NCBI GenBank assembly: GCA_039810245.1
Contig: JBDHWQ010000002.1
Coordinates: forward strand, 1-64,000
Reading direction: 5' to 3'
Source: CALDSL01 sp039810245
GTDB lineage: Bacteria; Chloroflexota; Anaerolineae; Anaerolineales; Anaerolineaceae
Length of the DNA stretch: 64,000 bases
This document shows positions 25,231 through 33,909 of this stretch, piece by piece. The notes beneath the pieces are model-generated. The model did no database searches and had not been told where the DNA came from. It saw only the letters and a program-made list of their open reading frames with translations. A program made the position numbers and the translations under genes. Numbering within the stretch: the stretch's first letter is position 1; every line of letters starts with the position of its first letter.

Positions 25231-26958
25231 TTAAATCTCATCCACCCGCGCGCGCAGTCTTTCGAGCTGCTGCTGGTGAGCTTTGATCTGTTCGCTCATC
25301 TGCTCCAGTTTGCCACGCTCTGAGCGCACGAAGCGCGTGTAGGGCGCGATTGCATCATTGATCTGCCCCATGCCGCGTTCCATCTCGCGCTCAAACTGCG
25401 CCCGCAGCGAGCTGACAAGGTCATCGCGCAACTTCGTGATGCGCTCGTGCATTTGTCCTTTGGCCTGGGTGCGCTTGGCGGGGATGATGAACAGCCCTAA
25501 CGCGGCGATGAGCGTCGCCGCAAGGATACCGGTTACGTCGGCGCTGGCGGTGGTGGCCAATACGGTGATCAGCGTGCCCAGGCCAATCGCGCCGGCTTCA
25601 ATCGCCAGGGATGCCGCCACCGCGGTCTGTGCCCCTTCGGCAATATCCTGCGCTTCCTGGGTCTTGTCGTAGCCATCCACCACGCGCATCGCCTCGCGGC
25701 CCACCGAATCCATGATACGCTCGCGGTCATAGTGGAAAGTGCCGCCACCCGCGTCGCCGACGATGCGCTCTTGGTGTTCGCGCCGGCGATCCACCAGGTG
25801 CTCGGTAACCGCCTGCCACTGACGCAGGTTGGCATCCACCAGCCAATCGATCAATTCATTCACCCGGCGTTCAATTTGCTGGGGTACATCTGCTACCACC
25901 TGGTGCTCGAACGCCTGCTGGATGCGGTCTTTGCTCAACAGGTCGAAGATGCGCCCCAGCCTGAAGGTTTCATCAAAGAATGCGTCACCGCGATTCTCCA
26001 TCTCCAGCATGATGTTTTCAATATCTGCCATGCGAAAGTTAAAATCGCGCGCCATGTCTTCGCGATACAGCGCGAGCTGGCTGTCCACATCTTCGAGCAT
26101 CTGAAAATCTTCGCGCAGCAGATCCAGCCGCGACGTCGTTACCTGGCCGTACTTTCCGGTCAGATGGCTGGCGACGCCCAACGGATTGAGGAACTTGAGG
26201 CGCACGCGGCTCTTTTCGTCCAGCGTATTGCGGATATACGTTTCCAGCGGTTCGAAGCCGCTTTCCTGCCACAGATCGGGCTGCCCTTGTTTGGCCTGCA
26301 GCGCTTTGCGCGCGCTTACCGGGAATACTTCCGGCGAGACGCCCAGCAGCTCGCGGGCATTTTGGGTCACAAAATCGACTACCTGCGCGCGGTCTTCTTC
26401 GCTTTGCAGGATGTCAATCTTGTTGACGACGAACACGACTTTCTTTCCCCAGTCGCGGATGGACGTCAGGAAGACGCGCTCACTTTCGGTAAACGGCCGG
26501 TCGGCAGAAGTGATGAACAGCACCAGGTCGGATCGCGGCACAAACTGCGAGGTGATAGCCTCATGCTCGCGCATAATCGCGTTGGTTCCCGGTGTATCCA
26601 CAATGCTGATCTCTTCCAGCAGGTCTACCGGCAGCACGATGATATGCTGGTGTTCTCCGATTACCTGGCGGTCTTGTTCCTCGCCAAAGCGGATGATATT
26701 AATCTGGGTGGTGGTAGGCGTAACGCCTTCTTTGAGCAGGCGCTGGCCCAGCAGCGCGTTGATAAACGCGCTTTTGCCGGCATTGAATTCGCCAACAATC
26801 ACCAGCAGGAATAATTCCTCAAGCTGGTCGATCGCGCTGGTTAAGGTTTCCTGGTCTTCCCTGGTTGCGTCAAAGCTGACCAGCGTCACGCGCAGATCGT
26901 TCAGCAATTTGCGTTCATCTTTCAGGAGAAGATCCTGTTGGTCATTCAGAATGCGCAT
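25231..26958 (-). CDS. Dynamin-family GTPase
   Basis: A 575-residue large GTPase with all G motifs: G1 GEFNAGKSAFINALLG, G2 Thr in GVTPTTTQ, G3 DTPGT, and G4 NKID. The middle and C-terminal part is long helical with coiled regions and a hydrophobic pair (about 445-505: AASLAIEAGAIGLGTLITVL and GILAATLIAALGLFIIP), as in bacterial dynamin-like proteins that insert into and remodel membranes. It likely acts in membrane fusion, repair or stress survival. An extended -10 promoter is visible at 26994-27002. Bacterial dynamins often come in tandem pairs; here it is alone. Confidence 0.92.
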   Translation of the reverse strand: MRILNDQQDLLLKDERKLLNDLRVTLVSFDATREDQETLTSAIDQLEELFLLVIVGEFNAGKSAFINALLGQRLLKEGVTPTTTQINIIRFGEEQDRQVIGEHQHIIVLPVDLLEEISIVDTPGTNAIMREHEAITSQFVPRSDLVLFITSADRPFTESERVFLTSIRDWGKKVVFVVNKIDILQSEEDRAQVVDFVTQNARELLGVSPEVFPVSARKALQAKQGQPDLWQESGFEPLETYIRNTLDEKSRVRLKFLNPLGVASHLTGKYGQVTTSRLDLLREDFQMLEDVDSQLALYREDMARDFNFRMADIENIMLEMENRGDAFFDETFRLGRIFDLLSKDRIQQAFEHQVVADVPQQIERRVNELIDWLVDANLRQWQAVTEHLVDRRREHQERIVGDAGGGTFHYDRERIMDSVGREAMRVVDGYDKTQEAQDIAEGAQTAVAASLAIEAGAIGLGTLITVLATTASADVTGILAATLIAALGLFIIPAKRTQAKGQMHERITKLRDDLVSSLRAQFEREMERGMGQINDAIAPYTRFVRSERGKLEQMSEQIKAHQQQLERLRARVDEI

Positions 26959-26993
26959 GGTCCCTCTTTGGCCTTGCAGATAAGATTATTTTC

Positions 26994-27002
26994 ATTATAG
27001 CA
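26994..27002 (-). promoter_or_regulatory. Extended -10 promoter of the dynamin-like gene
   Basis: TGCTATAAT on the minus strand (TATAAT at 26994-26999 with TGC upstream) lies 36-41 nt before the ATG. No good -35 box is present, which fits an extended -10 type promoter. Confidence 0.6.
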
Positions 27003-27224
27003 TTCTCTCTTCGTCAGGGTAGCGAGCTTCCGTAGAGTGGGGCGGTTCACATTACAGCTTTATATGAATCTTGATCAATAAACCAAATAATGCCGGAAAT
27101 ATGGTAATATATTGCCGTGAATACGTGCTTTTTTTCACAATATCATCCTCTAAAACCTCGATGAGTTTTTTGGAGCTATGGTATCATTCCATAGATACTC
27201 CACATGCTCTTCCAATGGAATAAT

Positions 27225-28598
27225 ATGAACGCGAATACTCCGACGCACGATCAATCTAACCAAACCGCCGGCCATCCATATGGCTGGATGCATACCCTGG
27301 CAGCGGAATTCCTTACCCGCTACCTGCGCTTTACCGCGCCGCGCTATCTCCAACTCCAGCCGGCCGCGCTGCAATCCCTGCCGGATCCGCGACCGGGGCA
27401 CAAGTACGTGCTGTACGCGCATGTGCCGTTTTGCGAGAGCCTGTGCCCATACTGCTCGTTCAACCGTTTTATGTTCAAAGAAGACCGCGCGGTGCGCTAC
27501 TTCCAAAATTTGCGGGATGAAATGCGCATGGTGGCGCGTCTGGGATACCAATTTGAATCCATGTATATCGGCGGCGGCACGCCAACCATTTTGGTGGATG
27601 AGCTGGCCGAAACGATTGACCTTGCAAGGCAGTTGTTCGGCATCCGCGAGGTGTCGTGTGAGACCAATCCCAACCACCTGACCGACGAGGTCTTGGGCAA
27701 GCTGGCCGGCCGTGTCGACCGCCTGTCGGTGGGCGTGCAAAGCTTTGATGATGATTTACTGCGCCAGATGAGCCGCTTCAATAAGTTTGGTTCCGGTGCG
27801 GAAGTGCTGGAGCGAATTCGTGGCGCGGTGGGTAAGCTGCCCTCGATTAATGTGGATATGATCTTCAATTTCCCCAGCCAGACCGAGGAAATTCTACGCC
27901 GCGACATCGCAACGGTGATTGACTCGGGCGCCAACCAGGTCACCTTTTACCCGTTGATGAGCGCGCCATCCGTCAAGAAGGCCATGGACCGCTCGGTCGG
28001 CTCGGTGGAATACAGCCGTGAAGCTCGCTTTTACAAAATCATCACCGAAGAACTGAGCAAGGCCTACGAACCCATGTCTGCCTGGACGTTCTCACGCAAG
28101 GGCGAAGGCATGATCGATGAATACATCGTCGAATACGAGGAATACGTAGGCGTAGGCTCAGGCTCGTTCAGCTACCTGGATGGAACGCTGCTGGTTAACA
28201 CCTTCTCACTCGCCGAATACGACCGCATGGTCAGCGCCGGGCAGCCGCCGGTAAAAAAGATGCGAACATTTGGCAAGGTTGAGCGCATGCGCTATCGCTT
28301 TATGATGGAGCTGTTTGACCTCAAGCTCAACCGTGTCAATTTCCGCAACGACTTTGGCCTACCGGTCGAGCTGGGCCTGTGGAAAGAGATTTTATTCCTG
28401 AGTCTGCTGCGCGCGTTTGACTTCCGTGACCGCGCAGTACTGCGGCTGCGCCCGCATAGCAGCTACCTCATGGTAGTGATGATGCGCGAATTCTTCGCCG
28501 GGGTGAACATCCTGAGAGATCAGGCGCGCTCGGCGCTGGCGCCCAACGAGCGATTGATGTGTCATGTGAGCGACACAATTGAGAAAGTTATGACATAA
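27225..28598 (+). CDS. Coproporphyrinogen III oxidase-like radical SAM protein (HemN/HemW family)
   Basis: A 457-residue radical SAM protein from ATG 27225; an in-frame ATG at 27204 would add seven residues and also lacks a clear ribosome site. The cluster motif is CESLCPYCSF (Cys-X3-Cys-X2-Cys plus the extra Cys spacing of HemN-like proteins). YIGGGTPTIL, ETNPNHL, RLSVGVQSFDD and FNFPSQTEE are all family motifs. It could be a HemW-type heme chaperone, a HutW-like heme-degrading enzyme or an oxygen-independent CPO relative. The C-terminal half (EYIVEYEEYVGVGSGSFSYL and later) resembles HutW-like members more than HemN. No heme gene lies next to it. Confidence 0.85.
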   Translation: MNANTPTHDQSNQTAGHPYGWMHTLAAEFLTRYLRFTAPRYLQLQPAALQSLPDPRPGHKYVLYAHVPFCESLCPYCSFNRFMFKEDRAVRYFQNLRDEMRMVARLGYQFESMYIGGGTPTILVDELAETIDLARQLFGIREVSCETNPNHLTDEVLGKLAGRVDRLSVGVQSFDDDLLRQMSRFNKFGSGAEVLERIRGAVGKLPSINVDMIFNFPSQTEEILRRDIATVIDSGANQVTFYPLMSAPSVKKAMDRSVGSVEYSREARFYKIITEELSKAYEPMSAWTFSRKGEGMIDEYIVEYEEYVGVGSGSFSYLDGTLLVNTFSLAEYDRMVSAGQPPVKKMRTFGKVERMRYRFMMELFDLKLNRVNFRNDFGLPVELGLWKEILFLSLLRAFDFRDRAVLRLRPHSSYLMVVMMREFFAGVNILRDQARSALAPNERLMCHVSDTIEKVMT

Positions 28599-28601
28599 TA
28601 A

Positions 28602-28636
28602 ACACCAGGTGCACGCTCGTGCACCTGGTGTCTTCT
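28602..28636 (+). terminator. Intrinsic terminator after the HemN-like gene
   Basis: A 14-bp perfect stem (28602-28615 with 28618-28631) followed by CTTCTTTTT. It lies 4 nt beyond the stop codon and before the iminopeptidase gene. Confidence 0.88.
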
Positions 28637-28672
28637 TTTTGCCGGTCCTTGTGCCGGCGCAGGCAGGTGGTG

Positions 28673-29650
28673 ATGCAATCTGAACAAACAAGCCCGCTGT
28701 ACCCCGAAATCGAACCATACCACACCGGCCAGTTGCGTGTATCCGATCTGCACTCGCTGTACTACGAGGAAAGCGGCAATCCGCGCGGCAAACCGGTCGT
28801 ATTCCTGCACGGTGGGCCTGGCGGTGGCGTCAGCCCGGCGTACCGCCGCTATTTTGATCCCGATTTTTACCGCATCATCCTGTTTGACCAGCGCGGGGCG
28901 GGCCAAAGCACACCACCGGCTGAGCTGCGCGAGAACACCACCTGGGATCTGGTGGAAGACATCGAGCGCCTGCGCCGTGAGCTGGGCGTAGATCGCTGGC
29001 TGGTGTTTGGTGGAAGTTGGGGCAGCACGTTGGCACTCGCCTATGCCATCACACACCCGGCGCGGGTGGTGGGGCTAATTCTGCGCGGCATCTTCCTGGT
29101 ACGCAAGAAAGAAATCGACTGGTTCTATCAGGAAGGCGCGTCTTTCCTGTTCGCAGATGCCTGGGAGAAGTACCTGGCACCTATTCCTGAGGCTGAGCGC
29201 GGTGATATAGTTATGGCATATTACCGCCGCCTGACGCATGATGACCCGCGCGTGCGCGCCGAGGCCGCCAAAGCTTGGAGCATCTGGGAAGCGTCCACAT
29301 CGCACCTTTATCCCGACCCCGAAGGCGTGCGCCGCTTTGAAGAAAGCGAAGACAAATCGCTGTCGTTCGCGCGCATCGAGTGCCATTATTTTGTCAACAA
29401 AGCTTTTTTCCCCGAGGACGGCTACCTGCTACAGCGCGCGCCGGAAATCAACCACATTCCCACCCGCATTGCCCAGGGCCGCTACGACGTGGTTTGCCCA
29501 ATGACCAGCGCGTGGGATTTGAAAAAGGCCATGCCCGCGGCAGACCTGCGTATTGTGCCAGATGCCGGGCATTCCAGCTTCGATCCGGGCATCGCCCGCG
29601 AGCTGGTGCAGGCCACTGATGATTATCGTGCTTTATTTTCAGGAGAGTAA
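28673..29650 (+). CDS. pip: Proline iminopeptidase
   Basis: A 325-residue alpha/beta hydrolase (family S33) that removes N-terminal proline from peptides. Conserved features are FLHGGPGGG, DQRGAGQS, the nucleophile Ser in FGGSWGST, the catalytic Asp in RYDVVCP and His in DAGHSS. ATG 28673 with GCAGGTGG upstream is preferred over a longer frame that begins inside the terminator hairpin. The sequence is close to the family length of about 310-330. It lies directly before a small gene (3-nt gap), so the two are probably one operon. Confidence 0.94.
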   Translation: MQSEQTSPLYPEIEPYHTGQLRVSDLHSLYYEESGNPRGKPVVFLHGGPGGGVSPAYRRYFDPDFYRIILFDQRGAGQSTPPAELRENTTWDLVEDIERLRRELGVDRWLVFGGSWGSTLALAYAITHPARVVGLILRGIFLVRKKEIDWFYQEGASFLFADAWEKYLAPIPEAERGDIVMAYYRRLTHDDPRVRAEAAKAWSIWEASTSHLYPDPEGVRRFEESEDKSLSFARIECHYFVNKAFFPEDGYLLQRAPEINHIPTRIAQGRYDVVCPMTSAWDLKKAMPAADLRIVPDAGHSSFDPGIARELVQATDDYRALFSGE

Positions 29651-29653
29651 GCC

Positions 29654-30064
29654 ATGACAGATGCATCTCAAACTCCGCCCGCGGGCGAGGATCAATCTGG
29701 CAGCAGTGACGCCTGGCGAGATGTTGGCCGCCAATTTGAGTCGCTCGGCGCTTCGTTGGCGCAGGCTGTGCGCGCCGCCTGGAATGACGAGGAAAACCGC
29801 CGCCGGGTACAGGAAATGCAGACCGGTTTGGAAGCCATGGTGCGCGACGTTGGTGAAGCCATCAACGAGACGGTCAATTCGCCCAAGGGCCAGGAAGTAA
29901 CCCAGGACGTGCAACGTGCTGCCGATAACCTGGTGGAAGCCGGCGAGAAGACGGTACAGGAAGTGCGTCCGCATCTGATGAAAGCTCTGGAACAGTTGAA
30001 CACCGAGCTGCAAAAGCTGGTCGACCGCATGAACCGCGGCTCGGGTGGTGACGCCGGCGCTTAA
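29654..30064 (+). CDS. Small hydrophilic helical protein of unknown function
   Basis: A 136-residue acidic protein that is nearly all alpha-helical by pattern (DVGRQFESLGASLAQAVRAA, RVQEMQTGLEAMVRDVGEAI, ADNLVEAGEKTVQEVRPHL). Heptad-like repeats and Glu/Gln-rich surfaces suggest a coiled-coil or apolipoprotein-like fold. It has no signal peptide. AGGAGAG precedes ATG. It overlaps the convergent flavoprotein gene by 4 nt at its stop. No domain was recognised. Confidence 0.75.
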   Translation: MTDASQTPPAGEDQSGSSDAWRDVGRQFESLGASLAQAVRAAWNDEENRRRVQEMQTGLEAMVRDVGEAINETVNSPKGQEVTQDVQRAADNLVEAGEKTVQEVRPHLMKALEQLNTELQKLVDRMNRGSGGDAGA

Positions 30065-31134
30065 TTGGCCTGGATGTCTTCCAGCGGCAGGTCGTAACGT
30101 CGCGCTGCCACCGTGCCCAGCCGTTCGGGCCAGCGGCCGGTAAGCGTCTGTACGATCTTACCGACGTGTGCGTGCGTATTTTCGATGAACAGGCTGTATT
30201 TGCTCTGCGTGCCTGCCGCCGACGTGCCCGCCACGTAAATGCCCGGCACGTTGGTTTCCATCGTGTCCGGGTTGTATTCGGGGCAGCGTTCCGGCCCGTT
30301 CAGCCGCACGCCAGCTTTTTCGAACAGGGTCGAATCGGCGCGAAAACCGGTTTGCAGCAGCACAAAGTCCGTTTCCACTTCCTTGCGGTCGCCGGTCGCC
30401 ACGTGCTCCAGGATCGCGGATGCGGTGCGGAACTCGAGGGGGCGCGTTTCTGCTAAGAACTGGATATTCCCGAGCGCAATCTGGTTTTTCAGGTCGGGCA
30501 GCAGCCAGTGCTTGATTGCCTGCTCGTCGAATTCCGCACGGCGGTAGCTGATGGTTACTTTTGCGCCGGTGCGCCAGCAGCGCAGTGCCGCCTCGACCGC
30601 GGAATTCTTCCCGCCGACGATTAAGAGCTTGCGCTGAAAGTACATGTGCGGGTCTACCAGGTAGTGTGAGACGTGCGGCAGATTCTCACCCGGCACGCCC
30701 AGTAGGGCAGGGAAATCCATATCGCCATTCGCCAGCACGATTCTTTGGCAGGTATACCTTTGTTTGCCGGCCGGCGGGCTGGTTTCCACCCGGAAGCTAT
30801 CCTGCGCGCGCACGATGTCGGTGACCGGCTCAAAGGTCCGCACTTCCAACCCTTCCTGCTCGACGATGCTGCGCAGATAGGCCAGGTATTCTTCGCCGGT
30901 CGTGCGCTCCTGGGTGGTTTTCTGGATCGGTATCCCCGCAATTTCGATACGTTCCGTGGTGCTGAAAAATGGCGTATTGCGCGGCCATTGCATGAATGTA
31001 TGCCCGATCTGTTTGGTCTCAAAATGCAGGTACGGCATGCCCATGCGCTTCAGGCATACAGCCAGTTCTATTCCAATTGGCCCGGCACCAACAATCACCA
31101 GCGGAATATTTGTTAATTCTTTCTCAATATTCAT
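30061..31134 (-). CDS. YpdA-like NAD(P)-binding flavoprotein
   Basis: A 357-residue FAD-dependent oxidoreductase. The FAD motif is IVGAGPIGIELAVCLK at the N-terminus, the NAD(P) motif is LIVGGKNSAVEAALRCWRTG, and the C-terminal FAD motif is VPGIYVAGTSAAG. Architecture and the HFETKQIGHTFMQWP stretch match the YpdA family, whose B. subtilis member reduces bacillithiol disulfide. It lacks a CxxC active site, as is normal for YpdA. No bacillithiol synthesis genes are in the window, so the substrate remains open. It is divergent from rpsD and convergent with the small helical protein gene. Confidence 0.85.
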   Translation of the reverse strand: MNIEKELTNIPLVIVGAGPIGIELAVCLKRMGMPYLHFETKQIGHTFMQWPRNTPFFSTTERIEIAGIPIQKTTQERTTGEEYLAYLRSIVEQEGLEVRTFEPVTDIVRAQDSFRVETSPPAGKQRYTCQRIVLANGDMDFPALLGVPGENLPHVSHYLVDPHMYFQRKLLIVGGKNSAVEAALRCWRTGAKVTISYRRAEFDEQAIKHWLLPDLKNQIALGNIQFLAETRPLEFRTASAILEHVATGDRKEVETDFVLLQTGFRADSTLFEKAGVRLNGPERCPEYNPDTMETNVPGIYVAGTSAAGTQSKYSLFIENTHAHVGKIVQTLTGRWPERLGTVAARRYDLPLEDIQAN

Positions 31135-31164
31135 AAAAACTCTTCCTATCTTCGCGAATTTGGG

Positions 31165-31170
31165 TATAAT
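31165..31170 (+). promoter_or_regulatory. rpsD: Consensus -10 box upstream of rpsD
   Basis: TATAAT at 31165-31170 would start transcription about 115 nt before the rpsD ATG. No good -35 box is present at 17-18 nt. Confidence 0.5.
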
Positions 31171-31199
31171 CTTAGCATGGTTTCGTAAACGGATAATAA

Positions 31200-31277
31200 A
31201 TGGCTGAATTACGCCCGCAGCGTAATCGCCTGGTAGCGAGGGCTGCGCTGAAACTTTTCCGCGTGGCCCTCATGTGA
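31200..31277 (+). CDS. Candidate 25-residue leader ORF upstream of rpsD
   Basis: A frame from ATG 31200 encodes a basic 25-residue peptide beginning MAELRPQRNR and ending at TGA 31275-31277. The stop overlaps the GAGGAAAG ribosome-binding site of rpsD, so termination there would expose or occlude that site. A stem GAGGGC (31238-31243) with GCCCTC (31266-31271) lies inside it. No clear ribosome site precedes it. It may be a leader peptide or chance; evidence is sequence position only. Confidence 0.35.
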   Translation: MAELRPQRNRLVARAALKLFRVALM

Positions 31278-31291
31278 GGAAAGATATTTGT

Positions 31292-31897
31292 ATGGCAGGT
31301 ATTCGAGGACCAAAGCACAAACTATCACGCCGTGAAGGCAAAGACCTGTTTGGAACCGGTGGCGCGTCATTAGAGCGGCGCATTGGGCAGCCGCCGGGCA
31401 TGCATGGGAAAAAGCCCAAAAGCCAGCAGCAGAGCGAGTATGCGCGCCAGTTGCGTGAAAAGCAGAAGGTGAAACGCATGTATGGCATGCGCGAGAAGCA
31501 GTTTCGACGCTTTTTCGATATAGCATCTCGTGCGCGCGGTATGACCGGCGTGACTTTGTTGATCTTGCTGGAACGCCGGCTGGATAATGTGATTTACCGC
31601 ATGGGCTTTGCCCGCACGCGGCTGATGTCTCGCCAGTTGGTCAACCATGGCCACGTTCTGGTAGATGGCAAACGTGTAGACATTGCTTCTTACCTGGTGA
31701 AACCCGGGCAGGTGGTGACCCTCACCGATAAAGCCCGTAAGATTACCGGTATCGCCGAGCTGATGGACAGCCCGATCAACGTACCTGGTTGGATTGAACC
31801 GGTGGATGGCGGCGGCCGCATCGCGCGCGACCCGGAACGCTACGAAGTTGACGCGGACATTAACGAGACGGCAATCGTCGAATTCTATTCGCGCTGA
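31292..31897 (+). CDS. rpsD: 30S ribosomal protein S4
   Basis: A 201-residue S4 protein. MAGIRGPKHKLSRREGKDLF at the N-terminus lacks the four zinc cysteines of the C+ form, so this is a zinc-independent S4. The S4 RNA-binding domain appears as RRLDNVIYRMGFARTRLMSR and LVNHGHVLVDGKRVDI. ATG 31292 is used because GAGGAAAG lies upstream; the six-codon extension has none. S4 nucleates 30S assembly and usually represses its own operon. Here rpsD stands alone rather than in the alpha operon and has a strong terminator downstream. Confidence 0.97.
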   Translation: MAGIRGPKHKLSRREGKDLFGTGGASLERRIGQPPGMHGKKPKSQQQSEYARQLREKQKVKRMYGMREKQFRRFFDIASRARGMTGVTLLILLERRLDNVIYRMGFARTRLMSRQLVNHGHVLVDGKRVDIASYLVKPGQVVTLTDKARKITGIAELMDSPINVPGWIEPVDGGGRIARDPERYEVDADINETAIVEFYSR

Positions 31898-31948
31898 CCA
31901 GGCCATGGCGGTGAAGCTTGCCGCTGGCGCTTCCCAAATTTCGCAACG

Positions 31949-31980
31949 AAAAACTCCTGGCCTGAAGGCCAGGAGTTTTT
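31949..31980. terminator. Bidirectional intrinsic terminator after rpsD
   Basis: A 14-bp stem (31949-31962 with 31967-31980) with TGAA loop and A5/T5 ends. It serves rpsD and the convergent PRC-barrel gene. Confidence 0.93.
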
Positions 31981-32027
31981 CGTTCTGGGGATTCTTCGGA
32001 AACTTCCGCGTATCCTCAATTACTTGC

Positions 32028-33665
32028 TTAAGGGTTCGTCATGCCACCGTTCTGAGTCCAGAAAGTCTGGAAGGTGGTATCCCAACCGAAGTTCAGTGGG
32101 CCGTTAAAGTCGCTTGAGTTATACACTGGAGCACCCGAGAGCATGTTAGCCGGGAAGACCAGCACGATCGAATCCTCCTGGAAGCGGAAGAAGCGCATCG
32201 GCACTGGTATGGTCCCGTCTACGTTGGTGCTGCCCATCGCGTTACCCGAGCTGCTACCGGCATTACTGCCGCTGCCCGCCGTCGCTTCCATTGTAGGCTG
32301 CGCGTTGGCGCTGCCACTGTTCGTGGCTTCCATACTTGGCTGCGCGGTGGCGCTGGCATCGCTGCCGCTGCCCGAAGTATTCTTCGAGGCAAAGTCACCA
32401 CTGGTCGAGAGCAGCAGGTAAGGCACGTCGCCGGTGGTCACATTGACGACAGCATCAACGATTTGGCCCACAGCCTGGCCGCTTTGCATATCGCTGCCGG
32501 TGTTCGAGCTGGCTGCAGGGGTAGCGTTGGCTTCGCCGGTGCTCAGCGGGCTTTGGGTAGCCAACTGGTTGCCGGTCGAGCCGCTGTTGACACCGTTATT
32601 GTCATTTACATTGTCGCTGCTGGTGCCCTGAACCACCTGTTTGCTTACCAAATCGGTGTAGAGCACCGCCACCATGTCGTTGCTGAATACGGGGCCATCA
32701 TGGACTTCATTGCTGCCCACAGTTGCGGTTGACTGCTGCGTGGCGCTTAACTGCCCGCCGGCATCCATCGTAGGAACCGCCGTACCGGAAATGCTGCCAA
32801 CGCCGGGCTGGCCGGTGGCAACCACAACGCCACCGTTATTGGTGGTGATACCACCATTACGCCAGGCGTTGAGCACACCGGCGTCCCAATTCTGGCTGCT
32901 GAAGTCAAAGTCATTCGCCGAGAAGACCGGCGCATCGTCGAAGGCCCCATTTTGTCCATTGAAAGTGAAACCACTACCATTGTCGCGGTTAAACGCCAGG
33001 GTAGACCAGGGAACCAGGATGGACTTGCCGCCGCGGTCAACAACAATGTAGTCTACGCGAGCATTGGCCACATTAATGACAAAGTCCTGGATCGCGCCTA
33101 TGTTGCTGACGTTCGCGCCAGAGCCGGCATTCGAGCCGCTGCTGGCCGTGGGCGATTCCATCGTAGGCTGCTGGGTGGCGTTAGCATCGCTACCAGTGGT
33201 CGAAGTTGATTCCATCGTAGCCTGCTGGGTAGCGCTGGCATTATTGCCGGCGCCCGCGCTATTATCTGTGTTCATCCCAGACAGGCGCATCCCAATCAGG
33301 TCACCTAGGCGAGCGAATTCACCAAATTGCGTGCCGTTCCCCGTGTTCGGAACAGAAGTGCCATTGGAGCCCATATTGGGAACCAAAGTACTCATCGCTC
33401 CGGTGCTTTCCGTGGGCAGAGAGCCAGCTTCGGTGCTGTTCAGCGAAGGAACTTCCTCGGTGGCCATGCCACCGCTCAAGTCTTGCGTTGCTGCGCCTTC
33501 GTTGCCCAGGCCGCCGCCGACCTCCTCGGTCACAATGCTCGAGCCGGTATCGGTTGATAGGGTATCGCCCGCACCATTGCCAGACTGGTCATCACCAGCG
33601 CCACCACAAGCGGCCAGCACCATTGCCAGCACGACAATAATTGAAACAAGGGAAAACTTTTTCAC
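32028..33665 (-). CDS. PRC-barrel lipoprotein with low-complexity linkers
   Basis: A 545-residue lipoprotein from GTG 33665, chosen because TTGGAGGATTGT lies 5 nt upstream and the signal peptide KKFSLVSIIVVLAMVLAACG (lipid Cys in LAAC) begins there; a longer frame has no such site. Two PRC-barrel-like units lie at about residues 180-270 (IGAIQDFVINVANARVDYIV with VDRGGKSILVPWSTLAF) and 395-530 (GQIVDAVVNVTTGDVPYLLL with VFPANMLSGAPVY). Linkers of Ser/Thr/Ala with Q-PTMES-like repeats separate them. PRC barrels are scaffold or RNA/photosystem binding folds; outside the cell the role is unknown. Confidence 0.85.
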   Translation of the reverse strand: MKKFSLVSIIVVLAMVLAACGGAGDDQSGNGAGDTLSTDTGSSIVTEEVGGGLGNEGAATQDLSGGMATEEVPSLNSTEAGSLPTESTGAMSTLVPNMGSNGTSVPNTGNGTQFGEFARLGDLIGMRLSGMNTDNSAGAGNNASATQQATMESTSTTGSDANATQQPTMESPTASSGSNAGSGANVSNIGAIQDFVINVANARVDYIVVDRGGKSILVPWSTLAFNRDNGSGFTFNGQNGAFDDAPVFSANDFDFSSQNWDAGVLNAWRNGGITTNNGGVVVATGQPGVGSISGTAVPTMDAGGQLSATQQSTATVGSNEVHDGPVFSNDMVAVLYTDLVSKQVVQGTSSDNVNDNNGVNSGSTGNQLATQSPLSTGEANATPAASSNTGSDMQSGQAVGQIVDAVVNVTTGDVPYLLLSTSGDFASKNTSGSGSDASATAQPSMEATNSGSANAQPTMEATAGSGSNAGSSSGNAMGSTNVDGTIPVPMRFFRFQEDSIVLVFPANMLSGAPVYNSSDFNGPLNFGWDTTFQTFWTQNGGMTNP

Positions 33666-33708
33666 ACAATCCTCCAAACGGTAAGTGTACGGTTTATTTT
33701 TGGTTCGG

Positions 33709-33745
33709 AAAAAAAAGAGATCAGACCTTGAACAGGTATGATCTC
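33709..33745 (-). terminator. Intrinsic terminator upstream of the PRC gene
   Basis: On the minus strand GAGATCA (33739-33745) pairs with TGATCTC (33717-33723) and an inner ACCT/AGGT pair, followed by eight U (33716-33709). It separates the VOC gene from the PRC gene and insulates the latter. It lies 44-80 nt before the PRC start, so regulation by attenuation is also possible. Confidence 0.8.
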
Positions 33746-33909
33746 CGGAGGTAGCCTCCGACACTTTCCTGAACCACGTCATTACTATACCCGTGTGCTT
33801 CGTGGGCAACAATGGGGAAAGGTGTGTACCGGAATGCGGGATTTCCCTAGCCTAGAAATGGGGGTTAATCGTTTAATACAATATTTCACCCATACGGTAT
33901 CACCCAAAG

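Noticed and set aside
25732..26814. A 360-residue open frame on the plus strand over the dynamin gene
   Set aside because: Antisense to a clear GTPase gene and without any recognisable domain; long antisense frames are expected in GC-rich DNA.
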